A DNA stretch of 64,000 bases from Flavobacterium ajazii. Lineage in GTDB: Bacteria; Bacteroidota; Bacteroidia; Flavobacteriales; Flavobacteriaceae. Position 1 is the stretch's first letter; the number at the start of each line of letters is the position of its first letter. This document shows, one piece after another, positions 17,150 through 26,220 of this stretch. The translations under genes and the position numbers were made by a program. The notes under the pieces were generated by a model, which was given only the letters and a program-made list of their open reading frames with translations, did not search any database and was not told the origin of the DNA. Location of the stretch: contig NZ_JAAEHL010000002.1 of the NCBI RefSeq assembly GCF_010614725.1, positions 434,001 to 498,000 of the forward strand, written 5' to 3'.

Positions 17150-17229
17150 TTGCCAAAAGAACCGAAAAAAGGGAACTCATAACCCAAAACTCGTAACTTC
17201 TTTTTACCTTAGCCAATATTTGTAAAACT

Positions 17230-17976
17230 ATGATGTTAATTCGTTATTTATCCCAGGTTGGGAAATATTTTTTAATGCTGAAAGAAATTTTCAACAAGCA
17301 GACCAAATGGCCTGTTATGAAAAATTTAATTCTAAAAGAAATCGACGACCTTATTATTGACTCTCTTGGAATTGTTTGCTTTATCTCCTTTTTTATTGGA
17401 GGGGTTGTAGCTATTCAGACAGCGCTAAACCTGACTAATCCATTAATCCCAAAATATTTAATTGGTTTTGCAACACGTCAATCTGTAATTTTAGAGTTCG
17501 CTCCTACTTTTATTTCGGTAATTATGGCTGGTAAAATGGGATCTTACATCACTTCAAGTATCGGGACCATGCGTGTTACCGAGCAAATTGATGCGTTGGA
17601 AGTTATGGGAGTAAACTCATTAAACTATCTTGTTTTTCCAAAAATAATAGCCCTGTTAATGTATCCTTTTGTAATTGGAATCAGTATGTTTTTAGGGATT
17701 TTTGGAGGATGGCTTGCAAGTGCTTACGGTGGATTTTCTACAAGTGAGGACTTTATTTCCGGAGCTCAGATGGAATTTATTCCGTTTCATATTACCTATG
17801 CTTTTATTAAAACCTTAATTTTTGCAATGCTATTGGCAACAATTCCATCTTTTCACGGGTACTATATGAAAGGCGGTGCATTAGAAGTTGGTAAAGCAAG
17901 TACGGTATCGTTTGTATGGACATCAGTTTGTATCATTCTTTTTAATTATATATTAACTCAATTATTGTTAGGATAA
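17230..17976 (+). CDS. MlaE-family lipid ABC transporter permease
   Basis: This 248-residue integral membrane protein has five or six hydrophobic helices. The conserved MlaE core is present: EFAPTFISVIMAGKMGSYI, the SSIGTMRVTEQIDALEVMG amphipathic coupling region, and a PKIIALLMYPF helix. MlaE permeases move phospholipids between inner and outer membranes together with an MlaF ATPase and an MCE-domain protein. The next gene is the ATPase, overlapping by one base (TAATG). No MCE-domain gene is adjacent, so it must be encoded elsewhere. Confidence 0.92.
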   Translation: MMLIRYLSQVGKYFLMLKEIFNKQTKWPVMKNLILKEIDDLIIDSLGIVCFISFFIGGVVAIQTALNLTNPLIPKYLIGFATRQSVILEFAPTFISVIMAGKMGSYITSSIGTMRVTEQIDALEVMGVNSLNYLVFPKIIALLMYPFVIGISMFLGIFGGWLASAYGGFSTSEDFISGAQMEFIPFHITYAFIKTLIFAMLLATIPSFHGYYMKGGALEVGKASTVSFVWTSVCIILFNYILTQLLLG

Positions 17977-18737
17977 TGATAGAAGTAAAAAATATAGAGA
18001 AATCATTTGGTGACAGTAAAGTTTTAAAAGGAGTTTCAACCGTTTTTGAAACGGGGAAAACCAACCTGATTATTGGACAAAGTGGATCCGGAAAAACAGT
18101 TTTATTAAAAAGTTTACTTGGGATTCACACACCTGATTCAGGGACCATTGAGTTTGACGGAAGAGTATACTCACAACTTGATCCTGATGAAAAAAGAGAA
18201 TTAAGAACTGAAATCGGAATGGTATTTCAGGGAAGTGCCTTATTTGACTCGATGACGGTTGAAGAAAACGTTGCATTCCCTCTAAAAATGTTTACAAGTG
18301 ATAACAAGGCTAAAATTAAAGAACGAGTTGATTTTGTTCTTGAAAGAGTAAACTTAGTTGAAGCGCACAAAAAATTACCTTCAGAAATTTCAGGAGGAAT
18401 GCAGAAACGTGTGGCTATTGCCCGCGCAATTGTAAACAATCCGAAGTACTTATTTTGTGACGAACCTAATTCGGGGTTAGACCCGAATACCTCAATCCTG
18501 ATTGATAATCTGATTCAGGAAATTACTAAGGAATACAATATTACAACCGTAATCAATACCCATGACATGAACTCGGTAATGGAAATTGGTGAGAACATTT
18601 TATTCTTAAAAAAAGGAGTAAAAGCCTGGCAGGGAACTAAAGAGGAAATCTTTAGAACCGATAATGAAGCTATCGTTAAATTTGTTTATTCTTCGAATTT
18701 ATTTAAAAAGGTAAGAGAAGCTTATTTGAAAGGCTAG
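17976..18737 (+). CDS. MlaF-like ABC transporter ATP-binding protein
   Basis: The 253-residue ATPase has a complete nucleotide-binding domain: Walker A GQSGSGKT near residue 34, a Q-loop GMVFQGSALFDSMTVEENV, the signature ISGGMQKRVAIARA, Walker B YLFCDEPNSGLDP and the switch His in VINTHDMNSV. The LFDSMTVEENVAFPL stretch is typical of MlaF. It powers the MlaE permease encoded just upstream, with which it overlaps by one base. Confidence 0.93.
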   Translation: MIEVKNIEKSFGDSKVLKGVSTVFETGKTNLIIGQSGSGKTVLLKSLLGIHTPDSGTIEFDGRVYSQLDPDEKRELRTEIGMVFQGSALFDSMTVEENVAFPLKMFTSDNKAKIKERVDFVLERVNLVEAHKKLPSEISGGMQKRVAIARAIVNNPKYLFCDEPNSGLDPNTSILIDNLIQEITKEYNITTVINTHDMNSVMEIGENILFLKKGVKAWQGTKEEIFRTDNEAIVKFVYSSNLFKKVREAYLKG

Positions 18738-18743
18738 AATTTT

Positions 18744-18821
18744 GAAATTCCAATATCTGAAATCCCAAATCCCAAACTGTTTCTAAATTGGAATTTGGGA
18801 TTTTTTTTAATTGGAATTTTT
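18744..18821. terminator. nested palindromic terminator (AATTCCAA-type repeat)
   Basis: The inner stem AAATCCCAAATCCCAA (18760-18775) pairs with TTGGAATTTGGGATTT (18788-18803) with one mismatch, and a T8 run follows. An outer stem GAAATTCCAAT / ATTGGAATTTTTC encloses it. It lies at the end of the MlaE/MlaF operon and overlaps the 3' end of the convergent SprT-like gene. Confidence 0.7.
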
Positions 18822-19418
18822 CAAAGTGATTAATTCAACTTCAGCATTTGGATTAAAAAGATACAATTTACCTGAACTAATTTCGAGACATTCAAAACGT
18901 TTTGTCCTGACTGCGATCTTCTTGAAAATTTTACCGTTCTTGATTCTGAAAACACTGCCATAAGGAATTTCAAAAACATAATTCTTATCATTTTCTTTGT
19001 CATATTGTTTAAGAGCCAAAGAAAGCGTTGTGTCCGTATCACTGCTTGCGGTCGGATTTTTAAAATGCCTAGCTAACAAAGGCAATAATTGCCCAGGAAA
19101 AATCTCAGGTCTGATAAACGGAACCATCATTCGCTGAAAGGTAAATTTCCATTCATCCCCGTGAGGTTTTATATTTCGTCCAAACTTCTCAAAAGCTACT
19201 AAATGAGAAATTTCATGGATCAGCGTAATTAAAAAACGATATTTATTTAAACTCGCATTGACCGTAATTTCATGTTTTCCACTCGGCCCTCTTCTGTAAT
19301 CACCGTGACGGGTCTGGCGTTCGTTTACGATTTTAAGATGTACCTGATTGGTAACTATCAAATCGAAAACAGGCTTTACGGCATGTTCGGGAATATATTT
19401 GGCTAATGTTTCGCTCAA
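18807..19418 (-). CDS. SprT-like zinc metalloprotease-domain protein
   Basis: The 203-residue cytoplasmic protein carries HEISH (H68-E69-I-S-H72) within FLITLIHEISHLVAFEKFG, and a further His in KPHGDEWKFTFQRMM, as in SprT/DUF45 metalloproteases. The C-terminal half is beta-rich (YVFEIPYGSVFRIKNGKIF) and probably forms the small ribbon domain. Bacterial SprT proteins have no well-established substrate. Its 3' end lies inside the AATTCCAA palindrome. Confidence 0.82.
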   Translation of the reverse strand: MSETLAKYIPEHAVKPVFDLIVTNQVHLKIVNERQTRHGDYRRGPSGKHEITVNASLNKYRFLITLIHEISHLVAFEKFGRNIKPHGDEWKFTFQRMMVPFIRPEIFPGQLLPLLARHFKNPTASSDTDTTLSLALKQYDKENDKNYVFEIPYGSVFRIKNGKIFKKIAVRTKRFECLEISSGKLYLFNPNAEVELITLKNSN

Positions 19419-19485
19419 TTTTGGTTAGATGTTATCTGTTAAATGTCAGAAGTTTGGAATTTGGATTTTAGTTACTGGAATTTAA

Positions 19486-20163
19486 TTACGGATTCGTAGA
19501 AGAAACCTCCAATACTTTTCCGTTAAAATATTTATTACCGTTAAGCGTAAAATCATAAATATAAGTCGCCATTCCTTCTGCAGAAATTGGTGCCTGATAG
19601 CCGGGAAAAGCTTCATTCAGCATTTCAGTCTGAACAGAACCTAATGCCAAGACATTGAATGAAATCCCTTTTTCTTTGTATTCTTCAGCCAATAATTCTG
19701 TTAAGGTACCAACAGCTCCTTTGCTTGAACTATAAGCGGCAAGACCTGCAAATTTAAGACTGCCTCTCACCCCACCTATCGAGCTGATGGTCACGACATG
19801 ACTTCCTCTTTCAAGATACGGCAAACAAATTCGGGTAAGGTTGGCTACGGCAAAAACATTCACTTTATAAATGCTTTCAAAATCAGCCTGAGTGGTTTCT
19901 GCAAAAGGCTTCAGCAGCAAAGCACCAGCATTATGTACCACAGCATCTACTTTTTTCCAGGTTGAAGAAAGAAAATCACTTACAATACCGAGTTGGGATT
20001 CATCTGCCAGATCAACTGAAAGACAGGTAACATTTTGGTGTTCTAAAAGTGCTTGTGGAATTTTTCTTGAAATGGCTAAAACCTGATGTCCTGCATTTGC
20101 AAACTGTAATGCCAGTTCATAACCAATTCCTCTTGAAGTTCCTGTAATTATAATATTTTTCAT
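19486..20163 (-). CDS. short-chain dehydrogenase/reductase (SDR)
   Basis: The 225-residue protein has the classical SDR features: TGTSRGIGYE (residues 7-16) for NAD(P), the NAG motif in VVHNAGALL (78-80), Ser127/128, Y144 and K148 in AYSSSKGAVG. The substrate is unknown. A 35-base gap separates it from the M28 peptidase gene upstream, which points to co-transcription but says little about function. Confidence 0.88.
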   Translation of the reverse strand: MKNIIITGTSRGIGYELALQFANAGHQVLAISRKIPQALLEHQNVTCLSVDLADESQLGIVSDFLSSTWKKVDAVVHNAGALLLKPFAETTQADFESIYKVNVFAVANLTRICLPYLERGSHVVTISSIGGVRGSLKFAGLAAYSSSKGAVGTLTELLAEEYKEKGISFNVLALGSVQTEMLNEAFPGYQAPISAEGMATYIYDFTLNGNKYFNGKVLEVSSTNP

Positions 20164-20198
20164 GGCGTAAAAATAATCAAATCTTATAAAAGGAACCT

Positions 20199-21176
20199 TT
20201 ATTTGGTCATCGTAATTTCCTGAACCGGTGATGTGGCAATTTTGGTAACAGCCGGCAAAAACTCCTGTGTAAACTTAGTTATATGCGGAATATTCATTAC
20301 CTGAAATTCATCTGAAGGATGATGATAGAAATCAAAGTTTTCAAAATCAAAAGTGCTTATGGACTGGCAAGGCTTTTTGAAAACATCATAAAAAGAATAA
20401 TTATCAGAACGATAAAAAAGCTCATATTCTGCCTCTTTTGGCAGGAAACCAATCGTATTCTTTCCGGTGTACTGATTAATTCTCTCTGCCATATTTGACT
20501 TATCGAAGCCTGTGATATAGGCAAGATAATCACGTTTCATCGGTACGCCAACCATTTCAATATTTAGCTGAGCGTATAAATTAAAGTCTTTCTTTTTAAG
20601 TTTCTGCACCAAACTTTTCGATCCTAACAATCCTTTTTCTTCTCCGGCAAAAAACACAAAAAGAATACTCCTTTTATTCAATTTTGTCTTCGCAAAATAT
20701 TTAGCCATTTCTGCTACAACAGTTACTCCGGAAGCATCATCATTTGCTCCGTTATTAATAACATCACCCTGTTTATTTTTCAGCAGACCGATATGATCGT
20801 AATGCGCACTCAAAACCACAAATTCTTTTTTGAGCTCCGGGTCGTTTCCTTCTAAGTATCCAACTATATTATAAGCTGGTGTTTTAAAATTCGTAAGGGT
20901 ATCACGATACGTACTGAAATAGGGTTTTACATTATTCTTCTTAAAAAAATCCTCTAAAAAAACTGCTGCTTTTTCAATACCTCGCGTACCCGTTTCTCTA
21001 CCTTCTAATTCATCTGAAGAAAGGTATTTTAAAAAATCAGAAACTTCATTTTGTTCAACTGTATATGTAATTTCAACTGATTCAGATGCTGAAAGTGAAG
21101 CTTTTTCACTTATTGTTGAAACTTTGGATTTACATCCTAATAAAACAAATGGCAGAAGAAAGTATAGTTTTTTCAT
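20199..21176 (-). CDS. M28-family zinc aminopeptidase, lipoprotein
   Basis: The N-terminus MKKLYFLLPFVLLGC is a lipoprotein signal with lipobox Cys15. The M28 metal site is visible in order: VLSAHYDHIG (His, Asp), NGANDDASGV (bridging Asp), FAGEEKGLLGS (catalytic and ligand Glu), a later Asp, and YHHPSDE (His). At 325 residues it is a typical single-domain bacterial M28 peptidase anchored in the envelope, where it would trim peptides. Confidence 0.9.
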   Translation of the reverse strand: MKKLYFLLPFVLLGCKSKVSTISEKASLSASESVEITYTVEQNEVSDFLKYLSSDELEGRETGTRGIEKAAVFLEDFFKKNNVKPYFSTYRDTLTNFKTPAYNIVGYLEGNDPELKKEFVVLSAHYDHIGLLKNKQGDVINNGANDDASGVTVVAEMAKYFAKTKLNKRSILFVFFAGEEKGLLGSKSLVQKLKKKDFNLYAQLNIEMVGVPMKRDYLAYITGFDKSNMAERINQYTGKNTIGFLPKEAEYELFYRSDNYSFYDVFKKPCQSISTFDFENFDFYHHPSDEFQVMNIPHITKFTQEFLPAVTKIATSPVQEITMTK

Positions 21177-21240
21177 AAAAATGATTTTGAGTAATAATGC
21201 TTAAAAAGGAAAATTTCTGAAAAGTAAAAAAAATAATCGT

Positions 21241-21280
21241 AAAAAAACCCTTTCAAAGCTAAAAAGACCGAAAGGGTTTT
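21241..21280 (-). terminator. rho-independent terminator
   Basis: AAACCCTTTC (21245-21254) pairs with GAAAGGGTTT (21270-21279). On the minus strand the stem is followed by a T-run from the A-tract at 21239-21247. It ends the acyl-CoA dehydrogenase transcript, whose stop codon is at 21302. Confidence 0.8.
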
Positions 21281-21301
21281 GAATCTTAGATAAAGAGGAA
21301 A

Positions 21302-22444
21302 TCATTCTGAAATAACCGCCCTTGAAATCACAATTTTCTGAATTTCTGAAGTTCCTTCATAAATCTGGGTGATTTTAGCATCACGCATCATACGCTCTAC
21401 ATGGTACTCTTTTACGTAACCATTTCCACCGTGAATCTGAACCGCTTCTACGGCAGTATCCATTGCAGTCTGAGAAGCAAATAATTTAGCCATTGCACCG
21501 CTTACATCATAATTTTTATGCTGGTCTTTATCCCAGGCAGCTTTCATGCACAAATGACGCGCAGCTTCAATATTAACCGCCATATCTGCCAATTTAAAAG
21601 CAATAGCCTGATGATTGCAGATTTCGGTACCAAAAGCTTTACGTTCTTTTGAATATTTCAAAGCCAATTCATAAGCCCCTGAAGCAATTCCCAGAGCCTG
21701 AGAAGCAATTCCGATACGGCCACCTGCAAGTGTTTTCATGGCGAATTTAAAACCAAAACCATCCTCCCCAATTCTGTTTTCTTTAGGAACCTTCACATCA
21801 CTGAACATTAATGAATGTGTATCAGATCCTCGGATTCCCATTTTTTGTTCTTTTGGCCCAACAGAAAACCCCGGCATATCTTTGGTCATGATCAAAACAT
21901 TTATTCCTTTATGTTTTAATTCAGGGTGTGTCTGAGCAATTACTAAATAAACAGAAGCCGTATTTCCGTTGGTAATCCAGTTTTTTGTACCATTAACCAA
22001 ATAATGGTCTCCCATATCAATTGCAGTAGTTTTTTGTGACGTGGCATCACTTCCTGCTTCAGGCTCACTTAAACAAAATGCCCCGTGAATTTCTCCCGAA
22101 GCCAGGCGCGGCAAATATTTTTGTTTTTGTTCTTCAGTTCCAAATTCCTGTAATCCCCAGCAAACTAAAGAATTATTTACAGACATTACAACCGAAGCCG
22201 ATGCATCAACTTTAGAAATTTCCTCCATTGCAATTACATACGAAACCGTATCCAGTCCGCTTCCGCCATATTTAGGATCAACCATCATTCCCATAAACCC
22301 TAACTCTCCCATCTTTTTTACCTGCTCGGTTGGAAAAATTTGTTTTTCATCCCTCTCAATTACACCCGGCAATAATTCGTTTTGCGCAAAATCTCTGGCT
22401 GCCTGCTGAATCATCAAATGCTCTTCTGTTAGATTAAAATCCAT
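21302..22444 (-). CDS. acyl-CoA dehydrogenase (short-chain/butyryl type)
   Basis: The 380-residue flavoenzyme oxidises acyl-CoA to trans-2-enoyl-CoA with FAD. Family signatures are AFCLSEPEAGSDA (FAD/substrate site), the GRIGIASQALGIA helix and the end QIYEGTSEIQKIVISR, where the Glu of YEGTSEI is the catalytic base. Length and spacing fit short-chain enzymes of beta-oxidation or branched-chain amino-acid breakdown. It is a single gene. The promoter holds an ATGCATGCAT palindrome at the -33 region. Confidence 0.93.
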   Translation of the reverse strand: MDFNLTEEHLMIQQAARDFAQNELLPGVIERDEKQIFPTEQVKKMGELGFMGMMVDPKYGGSGLDTVSYVIAMEEISKVDASASVVMSVNNSLVCWGLQEFGTEEQKQKYLPRLASGEIHGAFCLSEPEAGSDATSQKTTAIDMGDHYLVNGTKNWITNGNTASVYLVIAQTHPELKHKGINVLIMTKDMPGFSVGPKEQKMGIRGSDTHSLMFSDVKVPKENRIGEDGFGFKFAMKTLAGGRIGIASQALGIASGAYELALKYSKERKAFGTEICNHQAIAFKLADMAVNIEAARHLCMKAAWDKDQHKNYDVSGAMAKLFASQTAMDTAVEAVQIHGGNGYVKEYHVERMMRDAKITQIYEGTSEIQKIVISRAVISE

Positions 22445-22500
22445 AATAGTGGTTCTTTAGTTGTTAAAATGCTTTCCGTATTTTCTTAAAAAAAGCTTTT

Positions 22501-22543
22501 CAAAGATAAATTTTAAATACCAAATAACAATGCATGCATAGTA
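22501..22543 (-). promoter_or_regulatory. promoter with overlapping palindromic operator, acyl-CoA dehydrogenase
   Basis: On the minus strand, TTG (22530-22528), a 19-base spacer and TATCTTTG (22508-22501) form a good promoter with a leader of about 50 bases. ATGCATGCAT (22530-22539) touches the -33 element, as a repressor site would. The 14-mer ATGCATGCATAGTA (22530-22543) recurs at 14313-14326. Confidence 0.55.
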
Positions 22544-22842
22544 TTTTAGGTTTTAATTAAAAAATACGATAACGTTTTCGTTGATACATTAAAAAAAAAT
22601 CATTAAAACTTTAATTTCACAATATATTACTCAGAATTTAAGAGGAATATTGTTGATTAAAAAAATTAAAACGGGCTCATTCAGATATTTCGCAATAGAA
22701 ATATAACAAAAGCTGAAACCAATACAAAACAACAATAAAATTACTCCTACTAATTTGATTCTTAATTCAATAGATTTAAAAAAACGAAGACAATATCACA
22801 AAAAACTTGACGTTTAAAAGACTGAATTTTAGAAATTAACAG
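22544..22842. other. AT-rich intergenic stretch
   Basis: This lies between divergent promoters. A CG-containing imperfect dyad AACGTTTTCGTT lies at about 22572-22583 and could be a regulator site. I see no gene, RNA or repeat otherwise. Confidence 0.4.
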
Positions 22843-22850
22843 TATTTTTG
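22843..22850 (+). promoter_or_regulatory. putative -7 box of the chalcone-isomerase-like gene
   Basis: TATTTTTG matches TAnnTTTG, 50 bases before the ATG at 22901. There is no clear TTTG at the expected spacing. The leader that follows is almost only A and C. Confidence 0.35.
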
Positions 22851-22900
22851 CAAAAAAACAAAACACTAAAAACAAAAAAAACAATTTATCAAGAAAGACT

Positions 22901-23473
22901 ATGAAAAAGATTTTACTGTTGCTTACACTCCTTTTAACCCTGCAATTCTCGGCATCTGCACAATCACAATTTGACGTAAATGGTGTTACTGTTCCCCGAA
23001 AAATTGAGGTTTTCAATAAAACTTTACAAGTTAACGGTGCCGGAGGAAGATCAAAAATGTGGATGGAAGTATATGTTCAGGCTTTATATTTATCACAATT
23101 AACACAGGACGCACAATTTATTATCGAAAGTGATACAGAAATGGCTATTCGAATTGAAATCACTTCTGCCATGGTTTCTGCCAACAAATTGGGTAAAGCC
23201 ATGGATACAGGTTTTGAAAAATCAGCCGGAGACAATCTTCAGGCATTACGACCAAGAATTGATGAGTTAAAAAAACTTTTGAGCGATAAAATTACAGAAA
23301 AAGACGTGTTTATATTAGCCTATAATCCTTTAGATCAAACCATGAATATCTTCAAAAATGAAGCGCTGAAAGGAAAAATTCCGGGATTCGATTTCAAAAA
23401 AGCATTATTCGGAATCTGGCTTTCTGACAAACCGGTAGACGAAACCTTAAAGAAAAACTTATTAGGACAATAA
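22901..23473 (+). CDS. chalcone-isomerase-like secreted protein
   Basis: The 190-residue protein has a clear Sec signal (MKKILLLLTLLLTLQFSASAQ). The rest follows the chalcone isomerase-like fold: GVTVPRKIEVFNKTLQVNGAGGRSKMWMEVYVQALYL, an M-A-I-R-I-E-I strand and a C-terminal KALFGIWLSDKPVDETLKKNLLG. Bacterial members are periplasmic or lipid-binding proteins rather than flavonoid enzymes. There is no sign of a catalytic role. It is monocistronic and ends at a strong terminator. Confidence 0.82.
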   Translation: MKKILLLLTLLLTLQFSASAQSQFDVNGVTVPRKIEVFNKTLQVNGAGGRSKMWMEVYVQALYLSQLTQDAQFIIESDTEMAIRIEITSAMVSANKLGKAMDTGFEKSAGDNLQALRPRIDELKKLLSDKITEKDVFILAYNPLDQTMNIFKNEALKGKIPGFDFKKALFGIWLSDKPVDETLKKNLLGQ

Positions 23474-23495
23474 TCGCCTGATTTTTAAAAATTTT

Positions 23496-23533
23496 AAAGC
23501 CGAAAACTTTTTGTTTTCGGCTTTATTTTTTTC
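23496..23533 (+). terminator. rho-independent terminator
   Basis: AAAGCCGAAAAC (23496-23507) and GTTTTCGGCTTT (23513-23524) form a perfect 12-bp stem followed by ATTTTTTT. Confidence 0.9.
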
Positions 23534-23613
23534 ATTAATAAAATTGACACGAAATACATTATTCGCATTATTCTATTTCATACATTTACAAAAACTAAAC
23601 ATACTTTAACAAA

Positions 23614-24840
23614 ATGAAAGATTTATTGCAACAATTTGAAAACAAAGACCCTGAAATTGTTTTTAACTGGAAAGATTCTGAAACAGAAGCCGAAGGATGG
23701 ACCGTAATCAATTCGCTTCGAGGAGGAGCTGCCGGCGGAGGAACCAGAATGAGAAAAGGTCTCGATATGAACGAGGTTTTATCATTGGCAAAAACGATGG
23801 AAGTAAAATTCTCAGTTTCAGGTCCTGCAATTGGAGGCGCTAAATCCGGAATTAATTTTGACCCTAACGATCCCCGAAAAAAAGGTGTTTTACAGCGCTG
23901 GTATAAAGCTGTTTCTCCTTTATTGAAAAGTTATTACGGAACAGGCGGTGATTTAAATGTAGATGAAATTCATGAAGTCATTCCGATGACAGAGGAATGC
24001 GGGGTATGGCATCCGCAGGAAGGTGTTTTTAACGGGCATTTCAAACCAACTGAAGCTGATAAAATCAACCGAATTGGTCAATTACGTCAGGGTGTTATAA
24101 AAGTGATTGAAAATCCTAAATTCTCACCAGATGTAACCCGAAAATATACTGTAGCAGATATGATTACCGGTTTTGGTGTTGCTGAAGCTGTTCGTCATTT
24201 TTATACAACTTACGGCGGAGATATCAAAGGTAAAAAAGCAATCGTACAAGGTTTTGGAAACGTGGGCTCGGCAGCTGCTTTTTATTTAGCCGAGATGGGA
24301 GCTAAAGTGATTGGTATTATTGATCGCGACGGAGGTCTAATCAAAGAAGAAGGTTTTTCTTTTGAAGAGATCAGAACTCTGTTTTTAAACAAGGACGGAA
24401 ACAAATTAGTCGCTGACAATATGATTCCGTTTGAGGAAATCAACTCTAAAATATGGACTATTGGAGCAGAAATCTTCACACCATGTGCTGCTTCAAGACT
24501 GGTAACTCAGGCACAAATAGATAATTTAATCGCAAATGGCCTGGAGGTTATTTCATGCGGAGCGAATGTACCTTTTGCTGACAAGGAAATTTTCTTCGGA
24601 TCAATCATGGAAGAAGTAGACCAAAAAGTAAGTCTGATTCCTGATTTTATTTCGAATTGTGGAATGGCAAGGGTTTTTGCATATTTCATGGAGAAAAAAG
24701 TTCAGATGACGGATGAGGCAATCTTTAACGATACTTCAGAAATTATAAAAAATGCGATTGTAAAAGCTCATGCTTTAAATCCTTCAAAAACAAATATCAG
24801 TGCAACTGCTTTTGAGATTGCGCTGAAACAGTTAGTATAA
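23614..24840 (+). CDS. Glu/Leu/Phe/Val dehydrogenase-family protein
   Basis: The 408-residue enzyme would reversibly deaminate an amino acid to its 2-oxo acid with NAD(P). The N-terminal catalytic domain has GPAIGGAKSGI, with the catalytic Lys, and GTGGDLNVDEI, with the catalytic Asp. The Rossmann domain starts at VQGFGNVGSAAA near residue 210 and includes the IIDRDG acidic residue that binds the adenosine ribose, which suggests NAD preference. The sequence is not close enough to a named member for me to choose between glutamate and branched-chain or aromatic substrates. Confidence 0.88.
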   Translation: MKDLLQQFENKDPEIVFNWKDSETEAEGWTVINSLRGGAAGGGTRMRKGLDMNEVLSLAKTMEVKFSVSGPAIGGAKSGINFDPNDPRKKGVLQRWYKAVSPLLKSYYGTGGDLNVDEIHEVIPMTEECGVWHPQEGVFNGHFKPTEADKINRIGQLRQGVIKVIENPKFSPDVTRKYTVADMITGFGVAEAVRHFYTTYGGDIKGKKAIVQGFGNVGSAAAFYLAEMGAKVIGIIDRDGGLIKEEGFSFEEIRTLFLNKDGNKLVADNMIPFEEINSKIWTIGAEIFTPCAASRLVTQAQIDNLIANGLEVISCGANVPFADKEIFFGSIMEEVDQKVSLIPDFISNCGMARVFAYFMEKKVQMTDEAIFNDTSEIIKNAIVKAHALNPSKTNISATAFEIALKQLV

Positions 24841-24860
24841 AAATTTTCATACCCTATTTT

Positions 24861-24896
24861 AAAAGAATCAAATAATAAAATTTGATTCTTTTTTAT
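24861..24896 (+). terminator. rho-independent terminator
   Basis: AAAAGAATCAAA (24861-24872) and TTTGATTCTTTT (24881-24892) form a perfect 12-bp stem ending in a T-run, 20 bases after the dehydrogenase stop codon. Confidence 0.85.
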
Positions 24897-24897
24897 T

Positions 24898-24968
24898 TCT
24901 CGCAGATTTAGCAGATTAAGGAGATTTTTATTCAATGCTCCAAAAATGAATCTGCTAAATCTGCGAGA
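24898..24968. repeat. perfect 20-bp inverted repeat (TCTCGCAGATTTAGCAGATT type)
   Basis: Arms 24898-24917 and 24949-24968 are exact reverse complements with a 31-base loop. This CGCAGATTTAGCAGAT palindrome is, to my recollection, a dispersed intergenic repeat in Flavobacterium. Confidence 0.75.
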
Positions 24969-25074
24969 GAAAAAATTCAGAGTTCATTTCTGAGCTTAAT
25001 CCTACCTTCGTTCTAAACAATTTTTAGTACTTTTAGGCGTTTTTATTAAATACAATTACAAATTCAGAATCAAA

Positions 25075-25977
25075 ATGACCCTGACCGATTCTTCAGATAA
25101 AAAGAAATCATTATTAATCTCTACAGCTATATACGCAGTATTATTGCTGTTACTTTTTTTTATACGTTTCTGGCCTCCATATAACCCTGAAAATAATGTT
25201 GCACTCGCTGAAGGCGGAGGTGGCGGAGGTGTTACTGTAAATTTTGGGGATAGCGATTTGGGTTCGGGAGCTAATTATAAAAGTGAAGTACTGGATGTAA
25301 AAAACAATACTAAAGCAGCTCCTGCAAAAGCAACTCCTGACGAGTCAATTATTACACAGGAAAATTCAGCTACTGATGAAACAGACGTAGTGATTCCGAC
25401 AAAAGAAAAACCTAAAAAAAGTACTCCTGTTGTAAAACCGGAAACAAAACCTGTTCCTGAAAAACCAAAAGTTTCGAACTCTACAAACGATGCTTTAGCC
25501 AGCATAATGAAAGGTTCAAACAAAGGTGGAGACGGAGATGATAAAGTAGCTGGAAACAAAGGAAAAGCCAACGGAAGCCTGAGTTCGAATGGATATTACG
25601 GAACCGGAGGGTCAGGTGGAGGAACCGGTGGCGGTAATGGAACAGGAAACGGCATAGGTACCGGAAGCGGTTACGGAGCCGGGAGCGGAGGTGGTTCCGG
25701 CGGTGGATCAGGATATTCTTTAGGAAACAGAAAAGCCTTATCTAAACCCGCACCAAAATATACCTGTAATGAAGAAGGAAAAGTTGTTGTTGAAGTTTCG
25801 GTAGATCAAAACGGGAAAACAATTAGCGCTACTCCCGGAATTAAAGGAACAACAAACACTGCAAAGTGTCTATTAGATCAGGCACGAATTGCTGCTATGA
25901 ACACCAAATGGGAATCTGACAATGATGCTCCGGTAAAACAAGTTGGAAAAATTATTTATAATTTTAGTTTGAATTAA
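25075..25977 (+). CDS. TonB-family energy transducer
   Basis: The 300-residue protein has a short cytoplasmic start, one membrane helix (about 14-32), and the Bacteroidota-type juxtamembrane ALAEGGGGGGVTVNFGDSDLG. A long Pro/Lys/Thr linker and a Gly-rich segment (about 180-215) follow, and then a C-terminal domain (PKYTCNEEGKVVVEVSVDQNGK to IIYNFSLN) with the TonB-C strand-helix pattern. It would link proton motive force, through ExbB and ExbD, to outer-membrane receptors. The exbD and exbB genes lie just beyond but on the opposite strand, so they are not in one operon with it. Confidence 0.8.
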   Translation: MTLTDSSDKKKSLLISTAIYAVLLLLLFFIRFWPPYNPENNVALAEGGGGGGVTVNFGDSDLGSGANYKSEVLDVKNNTKAAPAKATPDESIITQENSATDETDVVIPTKEKPKKSTPVVKPETKPVPEKPKVSNSTNDALASIMKGSNKGGDGDDKVAGNKGKANGSLSSNGYYGTGGSGGGTGGGNGTGNGIGTGSGYGAGSGGGSGGGSGYSLGNRKALSKPAPKYTCNEEGKVVVEVSVDQNGKTISATPGIKGTTNTAKCLLDQARIAAMNTKWESDNDAPVKQVGKIIYNFSLN

Positions 25978-26017
25978 AACACTAATTTCTAGGATTAACA
26001 CGGATAATTAATAACAT

Positions 26018-26055
26018 AAAAGGCTTTCTGATAGGTTTTCAGAAAGCCTTTTTTT
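26018..26055 (+). terminator. rho-independent terminator
   Basis: AGGCTTTCTG (26021-26030) pairs with CAGAAAGCCT (26040-26049) and is followed by a T-run. It ends the tonB-like transcript. Confidence 0.88.
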
Positions 26056-26106
26056 ATTACACTTTTTGTCATTTGACAGTGCTTTGTGAAAATATAAACA
26101 TTGTTC

Positions 26107-26220
26107 TTTAAACGTCGTTCTCGCGTGAGGGATTACTTCACTTAATCTTTATTTTCATCTGAGTTCAGTGAACTTCGTTTGCAGCTGGCTACCGAAGTAG
26201 CGCGAAAGCCCGACCGGAAT
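26107..26220. other. non-coding spacer with repeat-like sequence
   Basis: This stretch is distinctly more GC-rich than its surroundings (TTCTCGCGTGAGGGATTACT, then AGTAGCGCGAAAGCCCGACC) and has no reading frame. It resembles intergenic repeats that I recall from Flavobacterium. It lies between the two terminators that separate tonB from exbD. Confidence 0.4.
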
